A stretch of DNA of 20,676 nt from Desulfobacteraceae bacterium (GCA_022837185.1 JALHJD010000064.1:2453-23128), one strand, 5' to 3'; positions 8,297-15,967 are shown, counted from the first letter of the stretch. Program-made: numbers and translations. Notes: generated by a model from the letters alone, not told the origin.

Positions 8297-8844
8297 GGCG
8301 CCTGCTCCGGTGTCGGCGGCGCTTCGTCCCGGTTCAGGATCTCGATGCAGACATCGAAAAAGCGATACGCCGGGGTTCGAAAGCTGAAGGTATCCTCGGA
8401 ATGGCGCTGCACGAATCCGAACCGCTCGAGTTGCCGCGTGATCATTCGCAGGTCGTCCTCGCTGGAAGCGCGGGCCTCCTTGAGATAAGCGCGATAGCGG
8501 GCACTTTTGAGGTGGGGCAGGTCCGGGATTGCAAAGGTCCGGGTCATGAGGGCGTCAGCCACCGGTTCGCCCTGGTCGGACAGGGATTCAATAAGGATGA
8601 AGACAAAAACAGCCATGCGCGAGGCCAGCGGGCTGAGGCTGTCTTTGCCGCGGAAGTAGAAAAAATCCCGCTGATGCACCTGCAGCCGGAAGCCGAGATG
8701 GCGGAAAAGATCCTCATAGGCATCGACATGTTCCCGTAAAGCCCGGTAGAGTTTTCCGTCCGCGGCGCAGAGGTGGCGGCCTCGCCGCAGTGCGTCGAAG
8801 ATCTCCGCGAGATGCGGCAAAGCATAGGGACCTGATTCCGTCAT
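8293..8844 (-). CDS. jetB: JetB-like MukE-type winged-helix subunit (DUF4194-like)
   Basis: 183 residues. Kite-type subunit that, with the kleisin, bridges the SMC heads in MukBEF/MksBEF/JetABC complexes. The sequence shows a helical N-terminus, then FRLQVHQRDFFYFRGKD, a helical core with ASRMAVFVFILIESLSDQG, and a C-terminal winged-helix-like part (LRMITRQLERFGFVQRHSEDTFSFRTPAYRFFDVC), as expected for MukE-like proteins. Length fits JetB. It overlaps both neighbours by four bases (ATGA at 8841-8844 and 8293-8296), so translation is coupled. Assignment rests on position between kleisin and SMC genes plus fold-like pattern, since this family is divergent. Confidence 0.78.
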   Translation of the reverse strand: MTESGPYALPHLAEIFDALRRGRHLCAADGKLYRALREHVDAYEDLFRHLGFRLQVHQRDFFYFRGKDSLSPLASRMAVFVFILIESLSDQGEPVADALMTRTFAIPDLPHLKSARYRAYLKEARASSEDDLRMITRQLERFGFVQRHSEDTFSFRTPAYRFFDVCIEILNRDEAPPTPEQAP

Positions 8845-10058
8845 TGGGTTTTCTCCAGTCGCAGAGGCCTGGCGATCAGGGTGACTTCAGGGAGGGAATA
8901 GCGTCGTTCCTCCTCCCCGAAAAGCATTGTTCCCAGATCAGCCAGAAAAACGCGCCCGTAAGCCCGGACCAGTTCACCGGCCCCGGCCTCCGGGTAGGCT
9001 TCCAGCAGCCAGGCGAGCAGGTCGCCGACCGGCAGGGCCGACGCCAACCGGGCATGGAGTTCCGATGGGAGGATGAACTCCGGCCTGGCGATTTCTCCCG
9101 TGTCGACAATGGGGGGAGATATTCCCGGTCTGTACCCTTTGATTCCATGGAGAAAAGACTCGAGAGAGGTGTCCGAAAAAGTGCCCTCGATCCGCCAGAT
9201 GGGGATTGCCATCATTTCCTGGAGCTCCAGGCTTGCAAGTCCTGAGCGGTCCAGTCTTTCCAGGGCAAGGGAAGCCCCCCGGACCAGTTCGCTCTCTCTT
9301 TTCAGCGAGACGTACAGCGGCTCCACCTCGCGTATCGATTCATAAAAATCTTCGGTCATCTCACGGCGCAGGCGGATCAACCGGGCTCGACACCGCGAAA
9401 ACTCGCGCGCCAGGGCGCCGTCAAGGGCAAAAATCCTGGAGTTTGCAGTCAGGCTGCGGTCCAGATCGTCCAGGCTTGCATCCATCGCCTTTCTCACGTC
9501 TATAAGGTCTCGCAGCGGCTCCAGATAGCGGCTCCACAGGTGGTTGATGATCGCAAACCGCTCCCTGGTCGTGCGGCGCTCACGGTTGGATTTCAGCTTG
9601 ATCACCTCACCGATGATCGCCTCCCGGTTGCTGTGCGAATCCTGGCGAATGCGCTCAATAAGCTGCGAGATGTCGTTCAGCGCCCGGGCAGCCTGGTGGC
9701 CGAGGCGCTGACCGGCCGCACCGTCAAGCACGTCCCGCAGTTCACCCAGATCGGTCAGATAGACCTGAAGAACCTTGGTGGAAGTAAGCCGGTGCTCGCG
9801 CAGCAGAAATGAGAGCAGGTCCCGCACCGGAGCGGTCAATTCAAAGGAAGCGGTTGCATCCGGAATAGGCTCGATAATGCTGAACGACAACAGTTGATCA
9901 ATCACCGTCGCCGGTCCCGGATCGCCCTCCGTGTGAAAGCCTTCGAGCAGGTTGCGCAGGTCCGCCTCGGTAAAACCTTCCCGCCGATAAAAGAGGTCAA
10001 GCAGCAGCGGGTAATATCGGGCAGCGAAACGAAAAAAACTCTGCGGATTGGCGGCCAT
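8841..10058 (-). CDS. jetA: JetA-like kleisin subunit of a Wadjet/Mks system
   Basis: 405 residues from the ATG at 10058. Predicted MukF/MksF-like kleisin joining the SMC heads. The N-terminus (SFFRFAARYYPLLLDLFYRR) leads into a winged-helix-like segment (FTEADLRNLL, VIDQLLSFSIIEPI). The middle is a helical bundle (RLGHQAARALNDISQLIERI, and about 200-300 rich in Arg/Glu/Leu). The C-terminus (LPVGDLLAWLLEAYPEAGAG) ends in strands (SLPEVTLIARP) typical of the C-terminal winged helix. The frame is open to 10223, but that extension contains no conserved-looking sequence and lies in the leader, so I prefer 10058 even though only a weak GAAAAGA site precedes it. First gene of the operon; its stop overlaps jetB by four bases. 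Confidence 0.78.
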   Translation of the reverse strand: MAANPQSFFRFAARYYPLLLDLFYRREGFTEADLRNLLEGFHTEGDPGPATVIDQLLSFSIIEPIPDATASFELTAPVRDLLSFLLREHRLTSTKVLQVYLTDLGELRDVLDGAAGQRLGHQAARALNDISQLIERIRQDSHSNREAIIGEVIKLKSNRERRTTRERFAIINHLWSRYLEPLRDLIDVRKAMDASLDDLDRSLTANSRIFALDGALAREFSRCRARLIRLRREMTEDFYESIREVEPLYVSLKRESELVRGASLALERLDRSGLASLELQEMMAIPIWRIEGTFSDTSLESFLHGIKGYRPGISPPIVDTGEIARPEFILPSELHARLASALPVGDLLAWLLEAYPEAGAGELVRAYGRVFLADLGTMLFGEEERRYSLPEVTLIARPLRLEKTQ

Positions 10059-10105
10059 TATCTTTTCATCAACACCAACGGAAAATCTCCATTGGACCTG
10101 ATTCT

Positions 10106-10140
10106 CCCTTCGGTTGCTATGACAGGGCCGGACCGAAAGG
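10106..10140 (-). other. Hairpin in the jet operon leader
   Basis: On the minus strand CCTTTCGGT (10140-10132) can pair with ACCGAAGGG (10114-10106): nine pairs including one G-U, with a 17-base loop. It lies about 50 bases upstream of the jetA ATG. No U-run follows, so it is not a normal terminator; it might be a leader structure or chance. Confidence 0.3.
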
Positions 10141-10225
10141 ACAAAATACACAAAATCAGCTACTTGCGAACAGCACCGAATTCCCGGCCGAGGATTGATG
10201 GTGAGCAGAATACCCCTTAACACTG

Positions 10226-10255
10226 TTTATAGTACCCAACTCCTTGTTCAATCAA
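10226..10255 (-). promoter_or_regulatory. Probable sigma-70 promoter of the jet operon
   Basis: Minus strand TTGATT (10255-10250), 18-base spacer, TATAAA (10231-10226). Transcription would start near 10219 and give a leader of about 160 bases before jetA. Read by eye. Confidence 0.4.
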
Positions 10256-10406
10256 GTATTTTTAATTCTCAGGTTTCCACGGATTTTTTCGCAGCTTCTC
10301 CTCGACCTTCTCAATCCGGACAGCCCTTTGCTCCTCTCCTCTTTTCCATCCCGCTCCGCACGCCAAGCATCTTGCACCACTGCCCTGCCCGGCAATTTTG
10401 TTATCC

Positions 10407-10435
10407 TTGTATCGATTCCTTTACTGAGCTATGAT
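10407..10435 (+). promoter_or_regulatory. Possible promoter of the fecR-ompA-CHASE2 operon
   Basis: TTGTAT (10407-10412), 17-base spacer, TATGAT (10430-10435, five of six matches). The leader to the first ATG would be about 180 bases. Weak -35, read by eye. Confidence 0.35.
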
Positions 10436-10611
10436 AGAGAACAAGTGCCGCCACTGACAAAACATGTATTCCGGAGGTGTTCCTTGCTCGTTGCTCGAAC
10501 CGGAAGACACTGCCCCCGATGGAATATTTTTGCCTTTTCCCCGTACCCCTCTCTGTCCGTCCGGGCGGCAGGTAAAAAATCGCCCGCCGGGTATCTTCAC
10601 TCCGTTCAAAT

Positions 10612-10620
10612 AAAGGAGGT
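10612..10620 (+). promoter_or_regulatory. Strong Shine-Dalgarno fixing the fecR-like start
   Basis: AAAGGAGGT ends four bases before the ATG at 10625. This near-perfect site, together with the signal peptide that starts there, decides the start against the longer open frame from 10244. Confidence 0.75.
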
Positions 10621-10624
10621 AGCC

Positions 10625-11071
10625 ATGTTCAAGACATTCTGCATACTGTTCTTGCTGCTGATTGTTTCCGTATCCCCGCTGTCCGCCGAAGAGGATCCGG
10701 CCGGTTCCTTCAAGAACCTGGAAGGCGCGGTCAATGTTCATCGGCAGGACAGCGTCATCCCGGCGCACAAGGGCATGAAAATATTTGCCCGGGACCGCAT
10801 CATCACCGGCGCTGACGGATCGGCCGGAATCATCCTCGAGGACAACACCATTTTCTCCCTGGGGCCGGACAGCCAACTGGTTCTGGAGGAGTACCTTTTT
10901 TCCCCGGCAGAGGGACGATTCAGCATGCTGGCAAAAATGGTCAAGGGGACTTTTGTCTACCTGTCCGGGGTTATCGCCAAACTCTCCCCGGAGTCCGTCA
11001 GGCTGGAAACCCCCGTGGGCACCATAGCCATCCGGGGGACCCGCTTTGCCGCCAAGATAGCCGGCGAATAA
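10625..11071 (+). CDS. Secreted FecR-domain protein
   Basis: 148 residues with a Sec signal peptide (hydrophobic 5-18, cleavage likely after SPLSA at 21). The mature part is a compact FecR-like beta domain: VNVHRQDSVIPAHKGMKIF, then DRIITGADGSAGIILEDNTIFSLGPDSQLVLEEY, closing with SVRLETPVGTIAIRGTRFA. The ending pattern TPxGTIAIRGTRF is diagnostic of this family. Unlike iron-regulatory FecR it has no transmembrane anchor or anti-sigma domain, so it is a small periplasmic protein of unknown ligand. It is 19 bases upstream of the OmpA-like lipoprotein gene and is the first gene of a three-gene set ending in a CHASE2 protein, a linkage I have seen in other Proteobacteria; a sensory role in the periplasm is inference. 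Confidence 0.85.
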   Translation: MFKTFCILFLLLIVSVSPLSAEEDPAGSFKNLEGAVNVHRQDSVIPAHKGMKIFARDRIITGADGSAGIILEDNTIFSLGPDSQLVLEEYLFSPAEGRFSMLAKMVKGTFVYLSGVIAKLSPESVRLETPVGTIAIRGTRFAAKIAGE

Positions 11072-11090
11072 CCCCGGCCTGGAGTAAACC

Positions 11091-11693
11091 ATGAAACACC
11101 CTGTCCATATTCTGCTTTGCCTGGTACTGGCCGCTTTCCTCACCGGCTGCGCCTCCCGCAACCTCGTTGTTCTTCTGCCCGACCAGGACGGCTCGGTCGG
11201 TGCGATTGAAGTGGCCAATGCCAGGGGAACCGTGACCCTTGCCGAGCCGGGCGGGGCCGCTTCAGTCGCAGCGGCGGACCGCGCGCCGAAGGCGGCTAAA
11301 CCGATGAGTGAAGAGAAGATCAGCCGAACGTTCAGGGAGGCGCTGGCGGCCGAACCCCGCCGGCCGGAAATTTTTCTCCTCTATTACCAGAGGGATTCCA
11401 CCCGGCTGACCGATCAGTCCACCGCCCTCATCCCGCGGATTCTCGAGGCCATCGGGGAGAGAGAATCTCTGGACATCAGCGTCATCGGCCATACCGACCG
11501 GATCGGCGACAGGAAATACAATTTTATCCTGTCCAGGGAACGCGCCCGCCATGTCCGCGACCTGCTGGTGGAAAAGGGAGTTGATGCCAAGCTGATCTCG
11601 GTCACGTCCCACGGCGAAGACAATCCCCTGATCCCCACCCCGGACGAGGTGGCGGAACCAAAAAACCGAAGAGTCGAGGTGGTCGTCAAATGA
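11091..11693 (+). CDS. OmpA-family lipoprotein (peptidoglycan-associated)
   Basis: 200 residues. A lipoprotein signal peptide ends in the lipobox LTGC with Cys20 as the lipidated residue. After a variable Ala/Gly-rich stretch (about 45-75), residues ~95-200 form an OmpA C-terminal domain: FLLYYQRDSTRLT, DISVIGHTDRIGDRKYNFILS, RERARHVRDLL, SHGEDNPL and the closing NRRVEVVV. The Asp and Arg that bind diaminopimelate in this family are represented by HTDR and NRRVEV. The protein is expected in the outer membrane facing peptidoglycan. A GGAG site precedes the start, and the stop overlaps the next start by four bases (ATGA), indicating coupling with the CHASE2 gene. Confidence 0.9.
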   Translation: MKHPVHILLCLVLAAFLTGCASRNLVVLLPDQDGSVGAIEVANARGTVTLAEPGGAASVAAADRAPKAAKPMSEEKISRTFREALAAEPRRPEIFLLYYQRDSTRLTDQSTALIPRILEAIGERESLDISVIGHTDRIGDRKYNFILSRERARHVRDLLVEKGVDAKLISVTSHGEDNPLIPTPDEVAEPKNRRVEVVVK

Positions 11694-13691
11694 GATTCGG
11701 CGGGACGCCCTCCCGCCGGCAGGGGTTCATCCTGCTCTACGGCTGCGGCATTACCCTCCTGGCCTGTTTTCTTTTTATCTACCGCCCCCACCTCTTTTCC
11801 CTGGCCGGCCACAAGGTCTATGACTCCATGGTCCGGTCTCTCCCGCAATATGGGGAACGACCCGATCCGGTGGTGATCGACCTGGACGAACGGTCCCTGG
11901 CGGAATTCGGCCAGTGGCCCTGGCCCCGCTACCGGGTCGCCCAGCTCCTGGACCCTGGATATCCTCTTTGCCGAGCCCGACAGGACATCGCTGCACGTCC
12001 TGCAACGGGAACTGCACCGTGATTTCGGCGTCAGCCTTAACGGCGCCGGGCTCCCTGAACAGCTCACCAACAATGATCTCGCCCTGGCGAACGCCCTGGC
12101 GCGGGGCCCCTCTATCCTGGGCTACAAGTTTCTTTTCGGCCCCGACAGCCCCGGAGAAGGCGAATCCCTGCTGCATCCCGTCACCGTTGCCGAACGGACG
12201 GACGGGAGCCGAGCGCCGGGCAATCCCGCCCTCTTCACCGCCGGGGGAGTGATCGCCAACATCCCTGAACTGTCGGAGGCCGCCTCGTCTTCCGGCTTTC
12301 TCAACTATCCCGCCGATGTCGACGGGGTCCTGCGCCGGGTGCCTCTTCTCATCGGCTACCGGGGCAGGATGTATCCGAGCATGCCCCTGGCTGCCGTCAT
12401 GGCGGCCCTGGGCGAGGATAAGGTGGCCCTGTCGTTTGCACACGGCCGCCTGGAGGCGGTGCTGCTCGGCAATCTCCGCATCCCCGTGGATCGCGCGGGC
12501 AACCTGCTTCTCGCTTTCCGGAACGAGGAGCCCCTTTCCCCTTCAATTTCCGCCGCCGATATCCTCAGGGACAACGTTGCGAGGGAGCGGATCGAGGGCA
12601 AAATCATCCTGGTCGGCACGTCCGCCACCGGTCTGGTGGACATGCACCCCACCCCCATCAGGCCGCATTTCCCCGGGGTAGCGGTCCATGCCACGGTGAT
12701 CGACAATATTCTGAGCGGCCGTTTTCTCTCGCGGCCCGCCTGGGCGGAGGGGGCCGAACTGACCCTGGTCGCCGCCACCGGCCTGCTCTCAACCTTCATC
12801 CTGGCCGCGGCGTCTCCGGCCTTGAGCCTGATCCTTGTTGCCGGCGGCGGCGGGGCGCTGTGGTACGGGTCCTTTTTCCTGCTGCGGGAGAAGTCCTTCT
12901 TTCTGAACCCACTCTTCCCCGTCCTGGTGCTGTTTGTCAACTTCGCCATCCTGAACCTGTTGAAATTCCGCCGGGAGGAACAGGAAGTGCGAAAACGCAC
13001 CAGGGAACTGGTGCTGGCCCAACAGACCACCATCCTCAGCATGACCGCCCTGGCGGAAACCCGGGACAACGAAACCGGCGGCCATATTCTCAGGACCCAG
13101 CATTATATGCGGACTCTGGCCGAACAACTGGCCACCCTGCCCAAATACAGGGACGTCCTGGACCAGGCGACCATAGACCTGCTTTTCCATTCCGCCCCTC
13201 TGCACGACATCGGCAAGGTCGGGGTGGCGGACAGCATTCTGCTGCATCCGGGCAAACTAAGCCCCGAGGAGTATGCTCTCATGCAAAAGCATACGGTCTA
13301 CGGCTACGAAACCCTACGCAAGGCGCAATCCCTGCTGCGCAAGGAACACAACCCCTCCTTTTTACTGATAGCTGGGGAAATCGCCTACACCCACCACGAG
13401 AAATGGGACGGATCGGGGTATCCGCGGGGCCTGAAAGGGGAAGAAATCCCCCTGTCCGGCCGGATGATGGCCCTGGCCGATGTCTATGACGCCCTTATTG
13501 CCGCCAGGCGCTACAAACCTGCCTACAGCCACCAACAGGCGATCCGCTTCATCCGGGAGGGCAGCGGCAGCCATTTTGACCCGGAGGTGGTGGAGGCCTT
13601 CCTGGCCGTGGAAAAGTCTTTCCGGCGGATCAGCCGCCGTTTTGCCGATGCAATGACCTCCGGGGACGACGCGGAAGCTGCCGTTCCCTGA
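11690..13691 (+). pseudogene. CHASE2-transmembrane-HD-GYP protein interrupted by an out-of-frame deletion
   Basis: Two frames make one protein. The first (11690 to a stop at 12020-12022) has a signal-anchor helix (residues 13-32) and the start of a CHASE2 sensor: KVYDSMVRSL, VVIDLDERSLAEFGQWPWPRYRV. It then leaves sense at about 11950. The second frame resumes at about 11955 with LDILFAEPDR, finishes CHASE2, continues through three hydrophobic helices (about 12750-12960) into a complete HD-GYP domain: HSAPLHDIGKVGVADSILLH, HHEKWDGSGYPRGLKG, LADVYDAL. HD-GYP domains hydrolyse c-di-GMP. The frames differ by +1, and about 11 residues expected between WPWPR and LDILF are missing, consistent with loss of 32 or 35 bases. 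Short repeats CCTGGA sit at the junction. Internal translation of the HD-GYP part (e.g. GTG at 12249) is possible but no ribosome site is obvious. An assembly error is the main alternative. Confidence 0.8.
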
Positions 13692-13741
13692 GAAGGGGGG
13701 AACCGGCTATCGCGGAAAAACAAGTGATGGACCCGGCAAGG

Positions 13742-14632
13742 CTATTTCATGCCCGGCAGGTCAACTCCCGGAGGCTGCCTGATGGGTTGCGTCTGCGAGG
13801 GGATATCAGGGACCTCGATCATAAGTATCCGGATATCGGATATAACTTCTCCGGCGCCGCCGGAAAGGGGAATCGGCTTGGGCTCAGGCTTGTTCTGCTC
13901 GAACACGGGTTCGGAGCCGGTGTAGGCGCCCACGTGCCTGCCGGGCTGGGGGCGCCCCATGCCCAGGACATCCTTGGCAATGAGGTAATAGGGCCGGCCG
14001 GGAGGCAGGTGCAGTTCAAACTGTCCGCTGCCGGAAATTTTCCCGGAGATAAAGTTCGGCCGTCTTGATACGGGGTTCTGATTGACCAGTATCCAGGCGC
14101 CTTCGGCAAAGGGCTGCCCGGTTTTGTCGATCACCGTCCCCCGGACCGTAAAAAAGTCGGTATGTTTCCATTCGTCCCTGGGAGTGGAAACATATATATC
14201 GCCAAGGTCAACCTCTGCCTGCCCCACGGCTACTGCAAAAATTTTTCTCTTCCCTTCGTCGTTGACCGCCGAGAATCCCTTTTCCTCGGGACCGGGCGGC
14301 CCTGTTATCGCTTCCGGGTTATCCCTGACAATAACGCCCAGATAATAGCTTCCGGCAGGCAGGACAGCGGTGAACCTGCCCTCGGGGCCCACCTTGGCGA
14401 CATGATCGGGAATTCGGCGCAGGTTGCCGAACTTGGGCGGATACTCTGACCTGGTGTCGAAGAAGGCTGCAACTCCTCCGGGCATCGGGTCTTTGCCGTC
14501 AATGAGTATTCTGCCGCTGATCAATCCCCCCTCGTCAGGGATCGGGTTTACCTGCTTTGGCTCCGCGACCGCTGCGGATGCGGCAACTAACACGAACAGA
14601 ATGGCTGTACAAATTGCACTTCGACGGAACAT
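13742..14632 (-). CDS. Secreted protein with carboxypeptidase-regulatory-like domains
   Basis: 296 residues with a clear signal peptide (cleavage likely after AVA, residue 23). Two beta-sandwich repeats are visible. The first (GLISGRILIDGKDPMPGGVAAFF to FTAVLPAGSYYLGVIVR) and the second (TVRGTVIDKTGQPFAEGAWILV to FELHLPPGRPYYLIAKD) share the pattern G-x-V/I-x-D-x..P, then F-x-LP-x-G-x-YYL, typical of carboxypeptidase-D regulatory (transthyretin-like) domains. These are usually extracellular binding or structural modules with no catalysis. The C-terminus is proline-rich (PKPIPLSG, QPIRQPPG). AGAGAGGAAT precedes the ATG. It is transcribed away from a second protein of the same type at 15103, and its 3' end converges on the HD-GYP gene, 50 bases away. 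Function is unknown. Confidence 0.8.
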   Translation of the reverse strand: MFRRSAICTAILFVLVAASAAVAEPKQVNPIPDEGGLISGRILIDGKDPMPGGVAAFFDTRSEYPPKFGNLRRIPDHVAKVGPEGRFTAVLPAGSYYLGVIVRDNPEAITGPPGPEEKGFSAVNDEGKRKIFAVAVGQAEVDLGDIYVSTPRDEWKHTDFFTVRGTVIDKTGQPFAEGAWILVNQNPVSRRPNFISGKISGSGQFELHLPPGRPYYLIAKDVLGMGRPQPGRHVGAYTGSEPVFEQNKPEPKPIPLSGGAGEVISDIRILMIEVPDIPSQTQPIRQPPGVDLPGMK

Positions 14633-14657
14633 GGCAATTCCTCTCTGAAGGTTTCAC

Positions 14658-14693
14658 TGGCAGCATCCTTTCGAATGGCAGCATCCTTTTCCA
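14658..14693. repeat. Two tandem 18-base repeats in the promoter-proximal leader
   Basis: TGGCAGCATCCTTTCGAA is followed directly by TGGCAGCATCCTTTTCCA; the first 14 bases are identical. It lies in the leader of the minus-strand gene, 26 bases upstream of its ATG. It could be a slippage duplication or a pair of regulator or sRNA sites. Confidence 0.6.
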
Positions 14694-14776
14694 CGAAAAT
14701 ACTTATCTTTCAAAACCTGTGCCGCTTTTTCCTGCCGGGAAGTACTCCGACCCGACAAACCACATACACGGATTAA

Positions 14777-14806
14777 ATCATATACCTTATCAAACACAAT
14801 TGTCAG
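14777..14806 (-). promoter_or_regulatory. Probable promoter of the minus-strand secreted protein gene
   Basis: Minus strand CTGACA (14806-14801, five of six), 18-base spacer, TATGAT (14782-14777, five of six). The predicted leader is about 140 bases and includes the tandem 18-base repeats. Confidence 0.45.
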
Positions 14807-14911
14807 ATAAATTCCACATTTTCATATCAATTCTTGGGCAAATCGCCAACCCCATCCGGTCATAATCCCAGATCATCACCCTCGGTGCATTGCCCGGCAA
14901 ATTCGCAGATC

Positions 14912-14939
14912 ATGACAACAAATGGGAATGATTCATAAT
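14912..14939 (+). promoter_or_regulatory. Possible promoter of the plus-strand secreted protein gene
   Basis: ATGACA (14912-14917, five of six), 16-base spacer, CATAAT (14934-14939, five of six). The leader to the ATG at 15103 would be about 155 bases. Read by eye. Confidence 0.35.
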
Positions 14940-15102
14940 TTCTGTTTTGCGAAGAAGCGGATTAAAAATTGCATGCTGAATGAGAGATAACTGCGCCCAT
15001 TTGCCGATCCTTGTGATCGAATGAGCGCAACCTGCAGACAACGAACCACAAGGTTCAGTTCAACGAAATGGGCGGAAGCCCGCAAAAGTATTGGAGGGGA
15101 AG

Positions 15103-15906
15103 ATGAATCTACGCAAATTGGTGGCGGTACTTGGTTTTTTTCTGGTTGCCGGCCTGCTTGTCGGCGGCAGTGACGCGGTGGCAAACGGCACCATACGGGT
15201 GACATTCAAATACGCGGACGGCAGCGGCGGGGAGCAGCCACTTTCGGGGGCCTATCTCTATCTGCAGGATGGAACAACCACCCCGCCCCTGGAAAAATTT
15301 TACAAGAGCGCCGACTATATCTTCGGACCTTCCAATTCCCTGGGGCTGTTTAATGCAAGTGTTCCCGCCGGAACCTATTACATCCGGCTGACGAAACGCA
15401 ATCCGACCAGCGGCAACACCAGCCCCCTGGGACCGCCCGAGGGTGGGGACTTTACCTGGACCAATTACCAGAACATCACGGTGACCGACAATACCGTCAC
15501 CGACCTGGGCACCCAGTACGCAACCCTTTTCGGCCAGCCGATAACTATTTCCGGCATCGTTGTTGACCGCTCCACCGGGGCGCCTCTGCCCGGGCGCTAT
15601 GTCCGTGCCCAGCCCGAACCCTGCATCGAGGCCGATTACTCCGGTTGGATGGATGGTATAGAAATTGATTCCAACGAGTGCGGCCCGGTGAAGTACATGG
15701 CCCAGCAAAAGACCGATGCCCAGGGCAGGTACACCCTGCTGTTGAAGGAGCCGGGAACCTACTATATCGTCACGTCAAAAAAGCTGGGTGATCATCACCA
15801 GCAATATATGGGCAACCGCGACAGCACGGGCGTCAGCACGGTGGTCACGGTCAACCACGGCGACAACATCGTCCTCGGCGATTTTCGGGTTCCTTATCCT
15901 TATTGA
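15103..15906 (+). CDS. Secreted protein with carboxypeptidase-regulatory-like domains (paralogue of the divergent gene)
   Basis: 267 residues with a signal peptide (hydrophobic 6-22, cleavage likely after AVA near 27). Domain one: TIRVTFKYADGSGGEQPLSGAYLYL then LFNASVPAGTYYIRLTKRNP. Domain two: ITISGIVVDRSTGAPLPGRYVRA then GRYTLLLKEPGTYYIVTSKK, ending GDNIVLGDFRV. The repeated G-x-V-x-D..G-x-PLPG and PGTYYI patterns match the regulatory-like beta-sandwich. A loop in domain two holds two cysteines (PCIEAD and NECGPV) that could form a disulfide after export. The ATG at 15103 follows GGAGGGGA; an in-frame TTG at 15091 is less likely. A hairpin terminator follows at 15928. It shares the PAG-x-YY signature and layout with the divergent gene at 13742-14632. 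Function unknown, probably extracellular or cell-surface. Confidence 0.8.
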   Translation: MNLRKLVAVLGFFLVAGLLVGGSDAVANGTIRVTFKYADGSGGEQPLSGAYLYLQDGTTTPPLEKFYKSADYIFGPSNSLGLFNASVPAGTYYIRLTKRNPTSGNTSPLGPPEGGDFTWTNYQNITVTDNTVTDLGTQYATLFGQPITISGIVVDRSTGAPLPGRYVRAQPEPCIEADYSGWMDGIEIDSNECGPVKYMAQQKTDAQGRYTLLLKEPGTYYIVTSKKLGDHHQQYMGNRDSTGVSTVVTVNHGDNIVLGDFRVPYPY

Positions 15907-15927
15907 TCGGGGCGAGAAGCGGAGCAG

Positions 15928-15967
15928 GCAAAGGGGGCGCACCCTGCATGGGCGTCCCCTTTGCTTT
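15928..15967 (+). terminator. Rho-independent-like terminator after the secreted-protein gene
   Basis: GCAAAGGGGGCGC (15928-15940) pairs with GCGTCCCCTTTGC (15952-15964), 13 pairs with one G-U, 11-base loop, followed by only TTT. The stem is very strong, the T-tract short. It begins 21 bases after the stop codon and the near-symmetric stem could also stop the opposite strand. Confidence 0.6.

Larger units (their letters stand above)
10059..10624. other. Divergent intergenic region between jetA and the fecR-like gene
   Basis: 566 bases. It carries a jet-directed promoter candidate and leader hairpin, a rightward promoter candidate, and a strong ribosome site for the fecR-like gene. The stretch about 10285-10400 is notably C+T-rich on the plus strand. 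The long open frame starting at 10244 reads into the fecR-like gene, but its first 127 codons show no protein-like features and I treat them as non-coding. I see no RNA gene or repeat here. Confidence 0.5.
14633..15102. other. Divergent intergenic region between two secreted-protein genes
   Basis: 470 bases, clearly more AT-rich than the flanking genes. It contains back-to-back promoter candidates (minus strand near 14777-14806, plus strand near 14912-14939), the tandem 18-base repeats, and a GGAGGGGA ribosome site at 15093-15100. No further gene is evident. Confidence 0.5.

Noticed and set aside
10244..10624. 127-codon N-terminal extension of the FecR-like protein
   Set aside because: A strong ribosome site and signal peptide begin at 10625; the extension crosses the promoter region and has no protein-like pattern.
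13680..13712. Possible terminator after the HD-GYP gene (CCGTTCCC with GGGAACCGG)
   Set aside because: The stem has a bulge, no T-tract follows on either strand, and the 5' arm lies within the coding end.
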